A DNA stretch of 20,817 nt from an uncultured Collinsella sp. (GCA_902478875.1 CABSMZ010000014.1:1-20817); one strand, 5' to 3'; positions 6,933-16,024 are shown, counted from the stretch's first letter. A program made the numbers and translations. The notes: generated by a model not told the origin, from the sequence alone.

Positions 6933-7834
6933 TCTCGCTTGTCGTTGCTGCCGTCTTGCTGCTGATTCAAGCGCTGGTTTGCCTGATGCTGTGGACGCTC
7001 ATGAAGCTGGGCCTGCTGCCGGTGCGCGGGCACATGTTGGCTGTGATAGTGCTGGTGCCGCTGTGGGGCCCGTTGCTGGTGGTTCTGCTATCGGCCCGCA
7101 GCGCGGTGTTTGGCGAGGGGCTGAAAGAGTCTGCGCTGGAGTCGCTGCGCTTCAACGACGACCTACATCGCAGCATCCTGGTGCACGACCGTGACGCCGA
7201 TGCAGGCGTAGTGCCGCTCGAGGAGGCGCTCATCGTCAACGACCCGGCATACCGGCGCCGACTAATGCTCTCCATGCTCACCGAGGAGCCCGACGCGTAC
7301 CTGGCGCAGCTGCAGGCGGCTAAGCTTAACGACGACGTTGAGGTGGCGCACTATGCCGCGACGGCGGTGGCGCAGATCTCCAAGGAGTCCGACCTTAAAC
7401 TGCAGCAGCTTGAGCGTGCCTTTAAGACGGACCCGAGCGCGCAAAACCTCAACGAATACTGCGATTTTCTTGGTGAATACTTGTGCTCGGGCTTGGCTGA
7501 GGGGCGCGTGGATCAGATTCAGCGCCAACAGTACGCGCGCCTGCTTGCGCGTCGCTGCGAGCGCGAGGATACCCTTGAGCTGCGCATTCGATATGCGACG
7601 GCGCTGGCCGATGTCGGACAGATCGACGAGGCGCAGGCCGTGACCAACCAGCTGGTACTCGACGTGCCCGAGGAGCAGGAGGTTTGGATGCTTTGCCTGC
7701 GCCTGGCCGTGATGCGCCGCGACGGTGACGAGGTCCACCGTGTGATTGATGCGATTGACAAGCAACATGTGTATTTGAGCGCCGACAACCGCGAAAAGTT
7801 GGCGTTTTGGCGCGACGGGGAGGAGGTCCGATGA
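6929..7834 (+). CDS. pelE: PelE-like membrane protein with helical-repeat domain
   Basis: This 301-residue protein starts at TTG inside the pelD stop (4-nt overlap), with a G-rich site just upstream, implying translational coupling. Two N-terminal membrane segments (about 1-22 and 32-52) are followed by a soluble alpha-helical region rich in paired helices, such as 'QLERAFKTDPSAQNLNEYCDFLGEYL' and 'RYATALADVGQIDEAQAV', typical of TPR or HEAT-like repeats. In Pel systems PelE has this layout and is thought to bridge PelD, PelF and PelG in the inner-membrane complex. The assignment rests on topology and position between pelD and the deacetylase gene, because PelE sequences diverge widely. Confidence 0.75.
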   Translation: MISLVVAAVLLLIQALVCLMLWTLMKLGLLPVRGHMLAVIVLVPLWGPLLVVLLSARSAVFGEGLKESALESLRFNDDLHRSILVHDRDADAGVVPLEEALIVNDPAYRRRLMLSMLTEEPDAYLAQLQAAKLNDDVEVAHYAATAVAQISKESDLKLQQLERAFKTDPSAQNLNEYCDFLGEYLCSGLAEGRVDQIQRQQYARLLARRCEREDTLELRIRYATALADVGQIDEAQAVTNQLVLDVPEEQEVWMLCLRLAVMRRDGDEVHRVIDAIDKQHVYLSADNREKLAFWRDGEEVR

Positions 7835-9711
7835 GCGTGGCGCAACATATCCGCGACCGTGCAGGCCGCTTTCGTTGGATGGGACTCCTCGTGGTGTGGG
7901 CGGTCTTTATTGCCATGGCCGCCGTGTTGCTGGTGGAGCGTGCCGGCGTGCAGTACAGCGCGGGCCAGCATAAGCTGGGGATGCTTGCCGCCAACGATGC
8001 AGTGCCGGCCTCCTCGGCAATCTTTGGCCAAAAGCCCACGTGCCTGGTCATTACCGACTCGGACCAAGATGGTGTTGACGACGTTAAAGACCAGTTCGAC
8101 CAGATCCTGCTCGACATGAAGATCGCGCACCGCGACGTGGACCTTGCCCTGGATGGTGCGGATGCCATTCCCTCGCTGACCTCCTTCGATCGCGTGATTT
8201 TGCTCATGCCGTCGCTCGATGGGCTCGGTACGCACCTGAGCGACATTATGAGTTGGGTGAGTGCGGGCGGCTCACTCATGCTGGGCATGACGCCAGATAA
8301 CTCGAACTGCCTGCAGGCTATTGCTTCCAAGCTTGGGATCGAATCGGCCGGATATGACTATGCGACAGCCGAAAGTGTCGTTCCGAGTGAGGACTTTATG
8401 CTGGGCGGGGGAGAGCGCTACGAGTTCTCGGATCCCTTCGATTCTTCACTTTCGGTTTCATTGCGCGAAACGGCGCACGTCTGGGCAAAGACCGGCGATG
8501 CGGGCACGCCGCTCATTTGGTCTAACGATTGCGGCAGTGGTCACACCGTGGTGTGCAACATTGGCATCTACGACAAGGTCATGCGTGGGTTCTATGCTTC
8601 GGCCATAAGCTTGCTGGGTGAAGCCACGGCCTATCCGGTCATCAACAGCGCCGTGTTCTATTTGGACGACTTTCCCAGCCCTGTGCCCTCGGGCGACGGC
8701 ACCTACATCAAGCGCGACTACGGGCTTTCCGTCGCCGATTTTTATGCCAAGGTCTGGTGGCCCGATCTGCAAAAGCTCGCGCAAAAATACGGCATTCGCT
8801 ATACCGGCGTGATGATCGAAAACTACGAGGACGCGGTCAACCAGACCGAGCCCGCGCGCCAGGCCGATACCACGCAGTTCCGCTACTTTGGCGGCATGCT
8901 GCTGCAGATGGGCGGAGAGCTGGGCTTTCACGGCTACAACCATCAACCGCTTGCGCTCTGGGACACCGACTATGGTACGTTGTACGTCTACAAGACGTGG
9001 AAAAACAAGGAAACGCTCGTCGCTTCGCTCAACGAGCTTATAGCCTTCCAGGACGAGGTGCTGCCTAACGCGCACGGCTCGGTCTACGTGCCACCGTCGA
9101 ATATCCTTTCGGCCCGCGCGCGCCAGCTTATCGGCACCGACGTTCCGCGCATTAAGACTATTGCCAGCACATACTTTGAGGACGGTACCGACCTGCCGTA
9201 CGTGCAGGAGTTTGGCGTGGCGAGCGATGGTATTGTGGAGCAGCCGCGTATTGTCTCGGGCGGCATGGTCGACGATTCCTATATGCGCCTGGCTGCCGTG
9301 TCCGAGCTCAACATGCACTACGTGAGTGCGCACTTTATGCACCCGGACGACCTGCTCGATCCCGATCGCGGCGCCAAGGAGGGCTGGGAAGTCTACAAGG
9401 GCGGCCTGACCGACTACCTGGACTGGCTTACCAAGTCTGCGCCCGACCTGCGTCGCCAGACCGGCTCGGAATGCTCGGGTGCCATTCAGCGCTTTTCGTC
9501 GGTTACGGTGAGCGTGGATACCAGTGCGGATGCCTGGACGCTCAGCCTGGGCAATTTCCACGACGAGGCGTGGCTCATGTTCCGCGCCTATAATGGCGAG
9601 CCGGGTGCGGTGACGGGTGGCGAACTGACGCACCTTACGGGCAATCTGTATCTGCTCAAGGCAAATGATAAGACCCTGACGATCGAGCGCAAGGAGGGTG
9701 GCGACAGATGA
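7831..9711 (+). CDS. DUF2194 / PelA-type membrane-anchored polysaccharide deacetylase
   Basis: ATG 7831 overlaps the pelE stop in ATGA and follows AGGAGG by 4 nt, so I prefer it to the TTG at 7807; this gives 626 residues. One N-terminal membrane anchor (about 11-33) precedes an amidotransferase-like Rossmann domain ('CLVITDSDQDGVDDV', 'DRVILLMPSLDGLG'). A deacetylase barrel follows, with D279-D280 in 'YLDDFPSP' and H367-x3-H371 in 'GFHGYNHQ', matching the Asp and HxxxH metal motifs of CE4-like enzymes. A beta-rich C-terminal module follows from about 545. By analogy with PelA it would deacetylate the GalNAc-containing polymer outside the cell. No glycoside-hydrolase domain like that of Pseudomonas PelA is evident. 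Confidence 0.8.
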   Translation: MSVAQHIRDRAGRFRWMGLLVVWAVFIAMAAVLLVERAGVQYSAGQHKLGMLAANDAVPASSAIFGQKPTCLVITDSDQDGVDDVKDQFDQILLDMKIAHRDVDLALDGADAIPSLTSFDRVILLMPSLDGLGTHLSDIMSWVSAGGSLMLGMTPDNSNCLQAIASKLGIESAGYDYATAESVVPSEDFMLGGGERYEFSDPFDSSLSVSLRETAHVWAKTGDAGTPLIWSNDCGSGHTVVCNIGIYDKVMRGFYASAISLLGEATAYPVINSAVFYLDDFPSPVPSGDGTYIKRDYGLSVADFYAKVWWPDLQKLAQKYGIRYTGVMIENYEDAVNQTEPARQADTTQFRYFGGMLLQMGGELGFHGYNHQPLALWDTDYGTLYVYKTWKNKETLVASLNELIAFQDEVLPNAHGSVYVPPSNILSARARQLIGTDVPRIKTIASTYFEDGTDLPYVQEFGVASDGIVEQPRIVSGGMVDDSYMRLAAVSELNMHYVSAHFMHPDDLLDPDRGAKEGWEVYKGGLTDYLDWLTKSAPDLRRQTGSECSGAIQRFSSVTVSVDTSADAWTLSLGNFHDEAWLMFRAYNGEPGAVTGGELTHLTGNLYLLKANDKTLTIERKEGGDR

Positions 9712-11135
9712 GAATCTGCTTGGTACTCGAGGGTTGCTACCCCTATGTGCACGGCGGCGTATCTACCTGGATGCATGGCTATATCCAGGCCATGCCCGAG
9801 CATGAGTTTGTGCTATGGGTGATTGGCGCGCATGCTGCCGACCGCGGCAAATTTGTCTACGAGCTGCCCGGCAACGTGGTCGAGGTGCACGAGGTGTTCC
9901 TGGACGATGCCCTGCGGCTTTCGGGCGAACAGCACGAAGCCAGTTTTAACGACCGCGAGCGCGAGGCGCTACGCCGCCTGGTGTCGCTCTCCAATCCGGA
10001 CTGGGACGTGCTGTTCGATATCTTTCAGCGCCGTCGCGTGCATCCGCTCTCGTTTTTGCAGAGCCGAACGTTTATGGACATCTTCCGCGACGTGTGCCTG
10101 GCCGAGTACCCCTACACGCCCTTTGCCGATGCATTCCACACCATGCGCTCCATGTTGCTTCCCGTGCTCTACCTGTTGGGCAGCGAGGTGCCGGTGGCCG
10201 ATGTGTACCACGCCATCTCGACCGGCTACGGTGGCCTGCTCGCCTGCCTGGGCTCAAGCGTTCGCCATGCGCCGGTGCTGCTGACCGAACATGGCATCTA
10301 TACCCGCGAGCGCGAGGAAGAGATCATTCGCGCCGATTGGGTGGTGCCGTCGTTTAAGGACCGCTGGATCCGCTTTTTCTACCTGCTTTCGGAGGAGATC
10401 TACCGCCGCGCCTTCCGCGTGACGAGTTTGTTCCATAACGCCCGCAAGACGCAGATCGATATGGGCTGCGATGCGGACAAATGCCTGGTCATCCCCAACG
10501 GCATCCAGTTCAACCGCTTTAAGGACATTCCCTTAAAGCCCGATGACGGCTGGGTGGACATTGGCGCGGTGGTGCGCCTGGCGCCCATCAAGGACGTCAA
10601 GACCATGATCTATGCCTTCTTTGAGTTGCACGAGCGCCTGCCCAAGGTGCGCCTGCACATCATGGGCGGCGTGGACGACGAAGAGTACGGCGCCGAGTGC
10701 CACGCGCTGGTCGATACCCTGGGCGTGCGCGACCTGATCTTTACCGGTCGCGTCAACGTGGTCGAGTACATGGAAAAGCTCGACTTTACCATTTTGACGA
10801 GCATCTCCGAGGGCCAGCCGCTTAGCGTGCTGGAGTCGCTTGCAGCGCGTCGTCCCTGCGTGACGACCGAGGTGGGCTGCTGCCGTGAGCTGCTCGAAGG
10901 CGCCCCGGGCGACGACTTTGGCGTGGCGGGTTTTGTGACGCCGCCCATGTATCGCAAGGGCCTGGCCGATGCCATGGAGCGCATGTGCGTGAGCCGCGCC
11001 CGTCGCATTGAGATGGGGGAGCGCGGGCAGCGTCGCGTTGCCACGTACTTTTTGCACGAGCAGATGCTCGCCAACTATCGCGCGCTGTACGACGAGACGG
11101 CGTGTGCGTTTAACCTGCCCAGAGAGGGGGAGTAG
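9708..11135 (+). CDS. pelF: PelF-like GT4 glycosyltransferase
   Basis: This 475-residue protein overlaps the deacetylase gene by ATGA and has AAGGAGGG 9 nt before the start. The N-terminus, 'LVLEGCYPYVHGGVSTW', is the characteristic PelF opening. The C-terminal Rossmann half contains 'GAVVRLAPIKDVKTMI', 'IMGGVDDEEYG' and the retaining-transferase EX7E motif as E368-GQPLSVL-E376, followed by 'RRPCVTTEVGCCRELL'. No signal peptide or membrane segment is seen, so it acts in the cytosol. Known PelF uses UDP-sugars to polymerise the Pel chain and works with PelG and PelD/E at the membrane. Length is close to other PelF proteins (about 500). Confidence 0.93.
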   Translation: MRICLVLEGCYPYVHGGVSTWMHGYIQAMPEHEFVLWVIGAHAADRGKFVYELPGNVVEVHEVFLDDALRLSGEQHEASFNDREREALRRLVSLSNPDWDVLFDIFQRRRVHPLSFLQSRTFMDIFRDVCLAEYPYTPFADAFHTMRSMLLPVLYLLGSEVPVADVYHAISTGYGGLLACLGSSVRHAPVLLTEHGIYTREREEEIIRADWVVPSFKDRWIRFFYLLSEEIYRRAFRVTSLFHNARKTQIDMGCDADKCLVIPNGIQFNRFKDIPLKPDDGWVDIGAVVRLAPIKDVKTMIYAFFELHERLPKVRLHIMGGVDDEEYGAECHALVDTLGVRDLIFTGRVNVVEYMEKLDFTILTSISEGQPLSVLESLAARRPCVTTEVGCCRELLEGAPGDDFGVAGFVTPPMYRKGLADAMERMCVSRARRIEMGERGQRRVATYFLHEQMLANYRALYDETACAFNLPREGE

Positions 11136-11138
11136 CCG

Positions 11139-12683
11139 ATGGCCGGAATTGGTTTTGAGCTCAAGCGCCTGTTTAGGCGCAAGGGCCTGTTTGCCACGAT
11201 GCGTGCTTACGGCTACGCCGGCATTGTGTGCACGGGTCCCATGCTGTTGGGCGTGCTGCTCCAGGTGGGTATCTTGGTGCTGTGCGGTCTGTGGGGTGTG
11301 GGCCGTGCCAACCAGGATCTGCTGGTGTGCATGGTGACCTACACACTGCTGGCCTCACTTTTGCTCACGAGCTTTTTCTCTATGCCGGTCACGCGCTTTT
11401 TGGCCGACATGTTGTTTGCCGAGCGCGAGTACGAGATTCTGCCCTCGTTTTGGGGCTCCAATGCTGTCATGCTCGTTGCGGGCACGGTGCTCTACGGCGT
11501 CTTTTTGCTGTTCTCGGGCGCCACGCTGCTGCAGGGGCTGCTGTGCCTGTGGCTGTTCAACATTATGATCGTCAACTGGAACGGCATGAGTTACCTCACG
11601 GCCATCAAGGATTACCGCGGCATCCTGTGCAGCTTTGCGGCTGCCATTGGCGTGGCGTGCCTGTGCGCCCTGGCCGCGCTGGCGCTGGGGCTGCCGCCGG
11701 TCGAGGGCCTGTTGGCGTCAATTGCTCTGGGCTACGGCGTCATGCTCGCCTGGGACGTGGTGCTGCTGTACCGGTATTTTCCTCAGAGCGACCGCAGCCC
11801 CTGGCCCTTTTTGCAGTGGCTCGATCAGTTTATGCCGCTGGCGCTCACGGGTCTGTTAACCAATCTGGGACTCTTTGCGCACCTGGTGATTATTTGGGCC
11901 GGTCCCATTGGCGTGCAGGTCAAGGGCTTGTTTTATGGTGCGCCCTACTACGATGTGCCGGCGCTCATTGCGTTTTTGACGATCCTGGTCACGACCGTCA
12001 ATTTTGTGGTCTCGGTCGAGGTCAACTTCTATCCGCGCTACCGCGACTATTACAGCCTGTTCAATGACGGCGGCGTGGTAGGCGATATTGTGGTGGTCGA
12101 GGAGGAGATGCTCTCCACGCTTAACAGCGAACTGCGCTTTTGCGCGCTCAAACAGTTGTTTGTGACCGCGGCGGTCATCTCGCTCGAGACCACGGTACTG
12201 TCGGCCTTACCGTTGGGCTTTAACAACCTTATGCACGGGTATTTTCGCACGCTGTGCGTGGGCTATGGCCTGTATGCCGTGGGCAATACGGTGATGCTTA
12301 TCTTGCTGTACTTTACCGACTACAAGGGGGCCGTGCTGGCCTCGGGGTTGTTTGCCGGTGTGGCCGGGCTGGCGACTGCCGTGTCGTTGCTTTTGCCGCA
12401 GCAGTTTTACGGCTTTGGCTTTTTGTTGGGTGCAGCGGTGTTTTTTATCGTGGCGCTGCTGCGGCTCGATACCTATACCGCCAACTTGCCGTATCGTATC
12501 CTGAGCCAGCAGCCCATTGTGGCGACCGACAAGACGGGCTGGTTTACCGAACTTGGCCGGGTGCTCGACCGTGTTGAGCAATGCTACGAGGACAAGCGCG
12601 CGGGCGGTGAGCCGCGCAGTGCGTTTGAACGTATGGTGGTCCGCCTGTACCAAAAACATTGGGGAGGTTCTGATGATCGATAA
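11139..12683 (+). CDS. pelG: PelG-like polysaccharide exporter
   Basis: This 514-residue polytopic protein begins 3 nt after pelF behind a GAGAGGGGGAG site. It opens with 'MAGIGFELKRLFRRKG', the hallmark PelG start, followed by about twelve hydrophobic segments across residues 22-450, as expected for MOP-superfamily flippases. A soluble tail follows from about 455 ('YRILSQQPIVATDKTGWFTEL'). PelG carries the chain made by PelF across the membrane. No PelB or PelC outer-membrane genes are present, as expected for a single-membrane cell. The end overlaps the CotH gene by 11 nt. Confidence 0.93.
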   Translation: MAGIGFELKRLFRRKGLFATMRAYGYAGIVCTGPMLLGVLLQVGILVLCGLWGVGRANQDLLVCMVTYTLLASLLLTSFFSMPVTRFLADMLFAEREYEILPSFWGSNAVMLVAGTVLYGVFLLFSGATLLQGLLCLWLFNIMIVNWNGMSYLTAIKDYRGILCSFAAAIGVACLCALAALALGLPPVEGLLASIALGYGVMLAWDVVLLYRYFPQSDRSPWPFLQWLDQFMPLALTGLLTNLGLFAHLVIIWAGPIGVQVKGLFYGAPYYDVPALIAFLTILVTTVNFVVSVEVNFYPRYRDYYSLFNDGGVVGDIVVVEEEMLSTLNSELRFCALKQLFVTAAVISLETTVLSALPLGFNNLMHGYFRTLCVGYGLYAVGNTVMLILLYFTDYKGAVLASGLFAGVAGLATAVSLLLPQQFYGFGFLLGAAVFFIVALLRLDTYTANLPYRILSQQPIVATDKTGWFTELGRVLDRVEQCYEDKRAGGEPRSAFERMVVRLYQKHWGGSDDR

Positions 12684-14442
12684 GTTGATGTCTCGCCGCT
12701 GCCTGATCGAGGCAGCTGCCGGCGCGCTGTTGCTTTCGGGCTGTTCGTCTCAGGACGAATCCTCGACCAAAAAGGTCAAAAAGCAGGACAAGATTAAAAA
12801 GGCTGAGGCCTCGGACGGTACCAAGCATCTTCGCGATAAAGATGAGCTGTACGAGGTCTACGACGACTCGGGCATTGTGACCATGTACCTGACGGTCTCG
12901 CGCGGCAACAGCTCCGAGAACACCGACCACAGCTGGGCCGAGATCAACACGTACTCGTTGTATGACTATGCCGACATGGGGGTGACGCGCTATCAGGTTA
13001 TGGGCCTGCTGCAGGCGGGCGACGAAGACGGCCCGGTGGCCGGCGAGGTTGGCTATGGCGAGGAAGCGCCCAATGCCACCGTGCAGGTGCGCGGTCAGAC
13101 ATCGAGCAACAACTCGCAAAAGAATTACAAGGTGGAGCTCAAAAAGGGCAAGGGTACTTGGCGCCAACAGCGCGCGATTGCGCTCAACAAGCACATGGGC
13201 GAGGGTATGCGTTTTCGCAACAAGATGGCCTATGACCTTATCCGCGGGATACCCCAGATGATGGGCCTGCGTACGCAGTTTGTGCATCTGTGGGTGTGCG
13301 ACCAGACCGAAAAGTTCAACGACACCTTTGAGGACTACGGCCTGTTTACGCAGGTGGAGCAGCTCAACAAGACGGCGCTTAAGGCACATGGCCTGGATAA
13401 GAACGGGCATCTGTACAAGGTGAACAACTTCGATTTCCATCGCTACGAGGACACCATTAAGCTTGCCGACGATCCCGACTACAACCAGGCAAACTTTGAG
13501 GGCATGCTCGAGATTAAGGGCGATTCGGACCACACCAAGCTCATCGAGATGCTCGATGCGCTCAACGACGAATCACAAAAGATCGATGATGTGCTCGATA
13601 CCTACTTTGATACCGAGAATCTGGTCTATTGGCTGGCGTTTCAGATCCTGACGGGCAACTGCGATACGCAGAACCGTAACTGCTATCTGTACAGCCCGCT
13701 CAACTCAAATACCTGGTACTTTTTAGATTGGGATAACGACGGCATGCTGCGTAAGCTGGAGCTTTCTCTTACCGGGTTTTCGGACTACGCGAGCTGGGAG
13801 CGCGGTGCAAGCAACTACTGGGGCAACGTGCTGTTTAACCGCGCGTTGCGCAGCAAGTCGTTCCGCAGCGAACTCGACCGTGCCGTCAAGGACTTGCGCT
13901 CGTATTTGACCGAGACTCGCCTGACCAAGATGATCAAGCACTACCGCGATGTGACTGAATCCCTGGTCTTTGCTTCGCCCGATATCGACAATCTGCCTGT
14001 CACCAAGGACCAATACGAGCAGATCGCTGCGGCGATTCCCTCCGAGGTCGAGGAGAACTACAAGAGCTTTCGCGAGAGTTTTAAAAAGCCCATGCCGTTC
14101 TACATCGGCGTGCCGCAGATCGATAACGGTAAGCTGCGTATTAACTGGGATGCGTCCTACGACTTTGAGGCGCGCGACATTCGCTACACTGTGGAGCTTG
14201 CTCGTGACTATGCCATTAGCGACGTGGTCTTTAAGGCCGAGGACGTGCTGCTTCCCGAGGTGACCTGCGATGTGCCCGATGCCGGCCAGTATTTTGTGCG
14301 CGTGCGTGCCACCAACTCCGACGGTTATAGGCAAGATGCGTTTGACTACTATGTGACCGACGACGGCAAGCACTACGGCATGAAGTGTTTTTACGTGCAA
14401 GACGGCGGTAAGGTCGTGGAGGACACGTATGAGGAGGGCTAG
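12673..14442 (+). CDS. CotH-kinase-like lipoprotein with C-terminal Fn3-like domain
   Basis: Start ATG 12673 follows GGGGAGG by 5 nt and lies in the end of pelG; 589 residues. The N-terminus has SRRCLI, a twin-arginine-like pattern, then a hydrophobic stretch and a lipobox LSGC with Cys24, so it is probably a Tat- or Sec-exported lipoprotein on the outer face. The CotH core shows 'VRGQTSSNNSQKNYK' and the active-site-like 'GNCDTQNRNCYLY' (D331, N336), with 'FLDWDND' (D352, D354, D356). About residues 475-570 look like a fibronectin-III beta-sandwich. Known CotH enzymes are atypical kinases that phosphorylate spore-coat proteins. Here it is followed by VTC and DUF4956 genes, so by inference it acts on surface polymers or anchors them. 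Confidence 0.87.
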   Translation: MIDKLMSRRCLIEAAAGALLLSGCSSQDESSTKKVKKQDKIKKAEASDGTKHLRDKDELYEVYDDSGIVTMYLTVSRGNSSENTDHSWAEINTYSLYDYADMGVTRYQVMGLLQAGDEDGPVAGEVGYGEEAPNATVQVRGQTSSNNSQKNYKVELKKGKGTWRQQRAIALNKHMGEGMRFRNKMAYDLIRGIPQMMGLRTQFVHLWVCDQTEKFNDTFEDYGLFTQVEQLNKTALKAHGLDKNGHLYKVNNFDFHRYEDTIKLADDPDYNQANFEGMLEIKGDSDHTKLIEMLDALNDESQKIDDVLDTYFDTENLVYWLAFQILTGNCDTQNRNCYLYSPLNSNTWYFLDWDNDGMLRKLELSLTGFSDYASWERGASNYWGNVLFNRALRSKSFRSELDRAVKDLRSYLTETRLTKMIKHYRDVTESLVFASPDIDNLPVTKDQYEQIAAAIPSEVEENYKSFRESFKKPMPFYIGVPQIDNGKLRINWDASYDFEARDIRYTVELARDYAISDVVFKAEDVLLPEVTCDVPDAGQYFVRVRATNSDGYRQDAFDYYVTDDGKHYGMKCFYVQDGGKVVEDTYEEG

Positions 14443-15220
14443 CGCGCTGCTTGAGCGCTTGGCGGCTCCGCCTGTGCGTACCACGCAGGAGCGTTACCGC
14501 CACGAGCTCAAATATCTCATTAACGAGGGCGAGCACTCCGCGCTTGCCTGTCGCATGGCGCCGGTTTTTAAACTGGACAAGCATGCGCGGGCGGGTGGTT
14601 ACACCATTCGCAGCCTGTATTTTGACGACTACTGCAACTCGGCCTACGAGGAAAAAGACGCCGGTATTCTCATGCGCAAAAAGTATCGCGTGCGCATCTA
14701 TAACGGCAGCGACAAGGTGATTAAGCTCGAGCGCAAAAAGAAGTTCGGCAGCTGGATCTACAAGGAGGACGCGCCGCTCACGCGCGGCGAGTTTGAGCAG
14801 ATTCTGGCCGGCGACTACGACTTTTTGCTGAGGAGCCCCTATCCGCTCTGCCGCGAGTTCTACATCGAGTGCATCTGCAACATGATGCGCCCGCGCACCA
14901 TCGTGGACTACGAGCGCGAGCCGTGGGTGATGGATGAGGGCACCGTGCGCGTTACGTTTGACATGAACGTGCGCGCCGCGGTGGGAAGCTTCGATATCTT
15001 TGATGCGACCTTGCCCGCGCTGCCGGTCTTGGAGCCCGGCAAACTAGTGATGGAGGTCAAGTTTACCGAGTTTTGCCCGCAGCTGGTGCGCGATTTGGTG
15101 CCGCCGGGTGCGGCCGAGCTCACGGCGGTTTCCAAGTACTGCCTGTGTTACGAAAAGACCGCCTACCTGCGCGGTTTTAATTACTGGGAATCGGATTTTG
15201 AGAACCGAGGGGATATTTAG
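14429..15220 (+). CDS. VTC-domain polyphosphate polymerase-like protein
   Basis: This 263-residue protein overlaps the CotH gene by 14 nt, with GGAGG about 6 nt before ATG. VTC-domain hallmarks are in order: 'RHELKYL' (24-30), 'SLYFDDYCN' (62-70), the basic 'RKKYRVRIY' (83-91), 'KLERKKK' (99-105) and a late acidic/basic strand 'MEVKF' (208-212). These line the tunnel in which VTC enzymes make polyphosphate from ATP. There are no membrane segments, so it is cytosolic or bound to its partner DUF4956 protein. Placement at the end of a Pel operon suggests that polyphosphate or a phosphate-transfer product feeds the envelope; this is inference. Catalytic activity cannot be confirmed by eye, although the conserved charged residues appear intact. 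Confidence 0.88.
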   Translation: MRRASALLERLAAPPVRTTQERYRHELKYLINEGEHSALACRMAPVFKLDKHARAGGYTIRSLYFDDYCNSAYEEKDAGILMRKKYRVRIYNGSDKVIKLERKKKFGSWIYKEDAPLTRGEFEQILAGDYDFLLRSPYPLCREFYIECICNMMRPRTIVDYEREPWVMDEGTVRVTFDMNVRAAVGSFDIFDATLPALPVLEPGKLVMEVKFTEFCPQLVRDLVPPGAAELTAVSKYCLCYEKTAYLRGFNYWESDFENRGDI

Positions 15221-15223
15221 ACC

Positions 15224-15889
15224 ATGAGCACCAGGGACTTTTTTAAGAACTCCGTCTTGGAGGCGTTTGGCCAGGTCGACCCTGCCAAGATCGGCCTGTC
15301 GCTGCTCGTGGCGCTCGCCATGGGCATCCTGATCTACTACGTGTACAAGCGCTTTTTTACCGGCGTGGTGTACTCGCGCAGCTTTGCCGTGACGCTTGTG
15401 GGCATGTGCGTGCTCACCTGCATGGTGACGCTCGCGATCTCGACCAACGTGGTCATCTCGCTCGGTATGGTCGGTGCTCTGTCTATCGTCCGTTACCGAA
15501 CGGCGGTCAAGGATCCGCTCGACCTGTTGTATCTGTTTTGGTCCATTACCACGGGTATCACAGCGGGCGCCGGCATGTACGCGCTCGTAGGGCTTGCGGC
15601 AGTGGTGATCGTCGTGATGATCGCCGGCTTCGCTACGCACCAGGACAAGGCGCGCGTGTACATGATGGTTATCCACTATACGGGTCAGACCACGGGCGAC
15701 GACATTGTGCGTGCCTTTGGCCGCACCAAGTTCACCGTTAAGTCTAAGACCATGCGCGGCGACAAGGTGGAGATGGCCGTCGAGGTGTTCTCGGACGGCG
15801 TGGACATGCCCTATGCCGACGCCATCCGTGCGCTCGACGGCGTGGAGGACCTGACGCTCATCCAATACAACGGCGAATACCACGGATAA
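15224..15889 (+). CDS. DUF4956 family membrane protein
   Basis: This 221-residue protein starts 3 nt after the VTC stop, with GAGGGG about 11-16 nt upstream. Four hydrophobic segments lie within residues 20-145. The conserved DUF4956 block between segments reads 'LGMVGALSIVRYRTAVKDP' (about 82-100) and 'DLLYLFWSI'. A soluble alpha/beta C-terminus follows (about 150-221). The family is repeatedly found beside VTC-domain and CotH genes, but its biochemical role is unknown. By inference it is the membrane partner that moves or couples the VTC product. It is the last gene of the operon, 7 nt before a hairpin. Confidence 0.88.
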   Translation: MSTRDFFKNSVLEAFGQVDPAKIGLSLLVALAMGILIYYVYKRFFTGVVYSRSFAVTLVGMCVLTCMVTLAISTNVVISLGMVGALSIVRYRTAVKDPLDLLYLFWSITTGITAGAGMYALVGLAAVVIVVMIAGFATHQDKARVYMMVIHYTGQTTGDDIVRAFGRTKFTVKSKTMRGDKVEMAVEVFSDGVDMPYADAIRALDGVEDLTLIQYNGEYHG

Positions 15890-15895
15890 CTTGGT

Positions 15896-15919
15896 TCCGG
15901 CGTTTTAATAAACGCCGGA
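15896..15919. terminator. Perfect 10-bp hairpin ending the Pel operon
   Basis: TCCGGCGTTT (15896-15905) and AAACGCCGGA (15910-15919) pair fully around TAAT, starting 7 nt after the last stop. There is no T-run after it on either strand, so it is a weak intrinsic terminator, an RNA-stabilising 3' hairpin, or an operator-like palindrome. Confidence 0.6.
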
Positions 15920-16024
15920 CCGCTCGACGCTGCGCGGGCATCTGCTCGACCAGGAATTCTATTTACTCAATTTGCTGGCAAGGCAGCTATCATGGTGCTT
16001 GTGAATTCGTTGTCAGGGGTGCTC

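Noticed and set aside
8458..9633. Long minus-strand open frame (391 codons) opposite the deacetylase gene
   Set aside because: Shadow of the coding strand with high His/Arg/Val content and no recognisable domain.
15992..16024. ATG 15992 as the LacI regulator start
   Set aside because: It overlaps a -10-like element and lacks a ribosome-binding site; GTG 16025 has AGGGG at good spacing.
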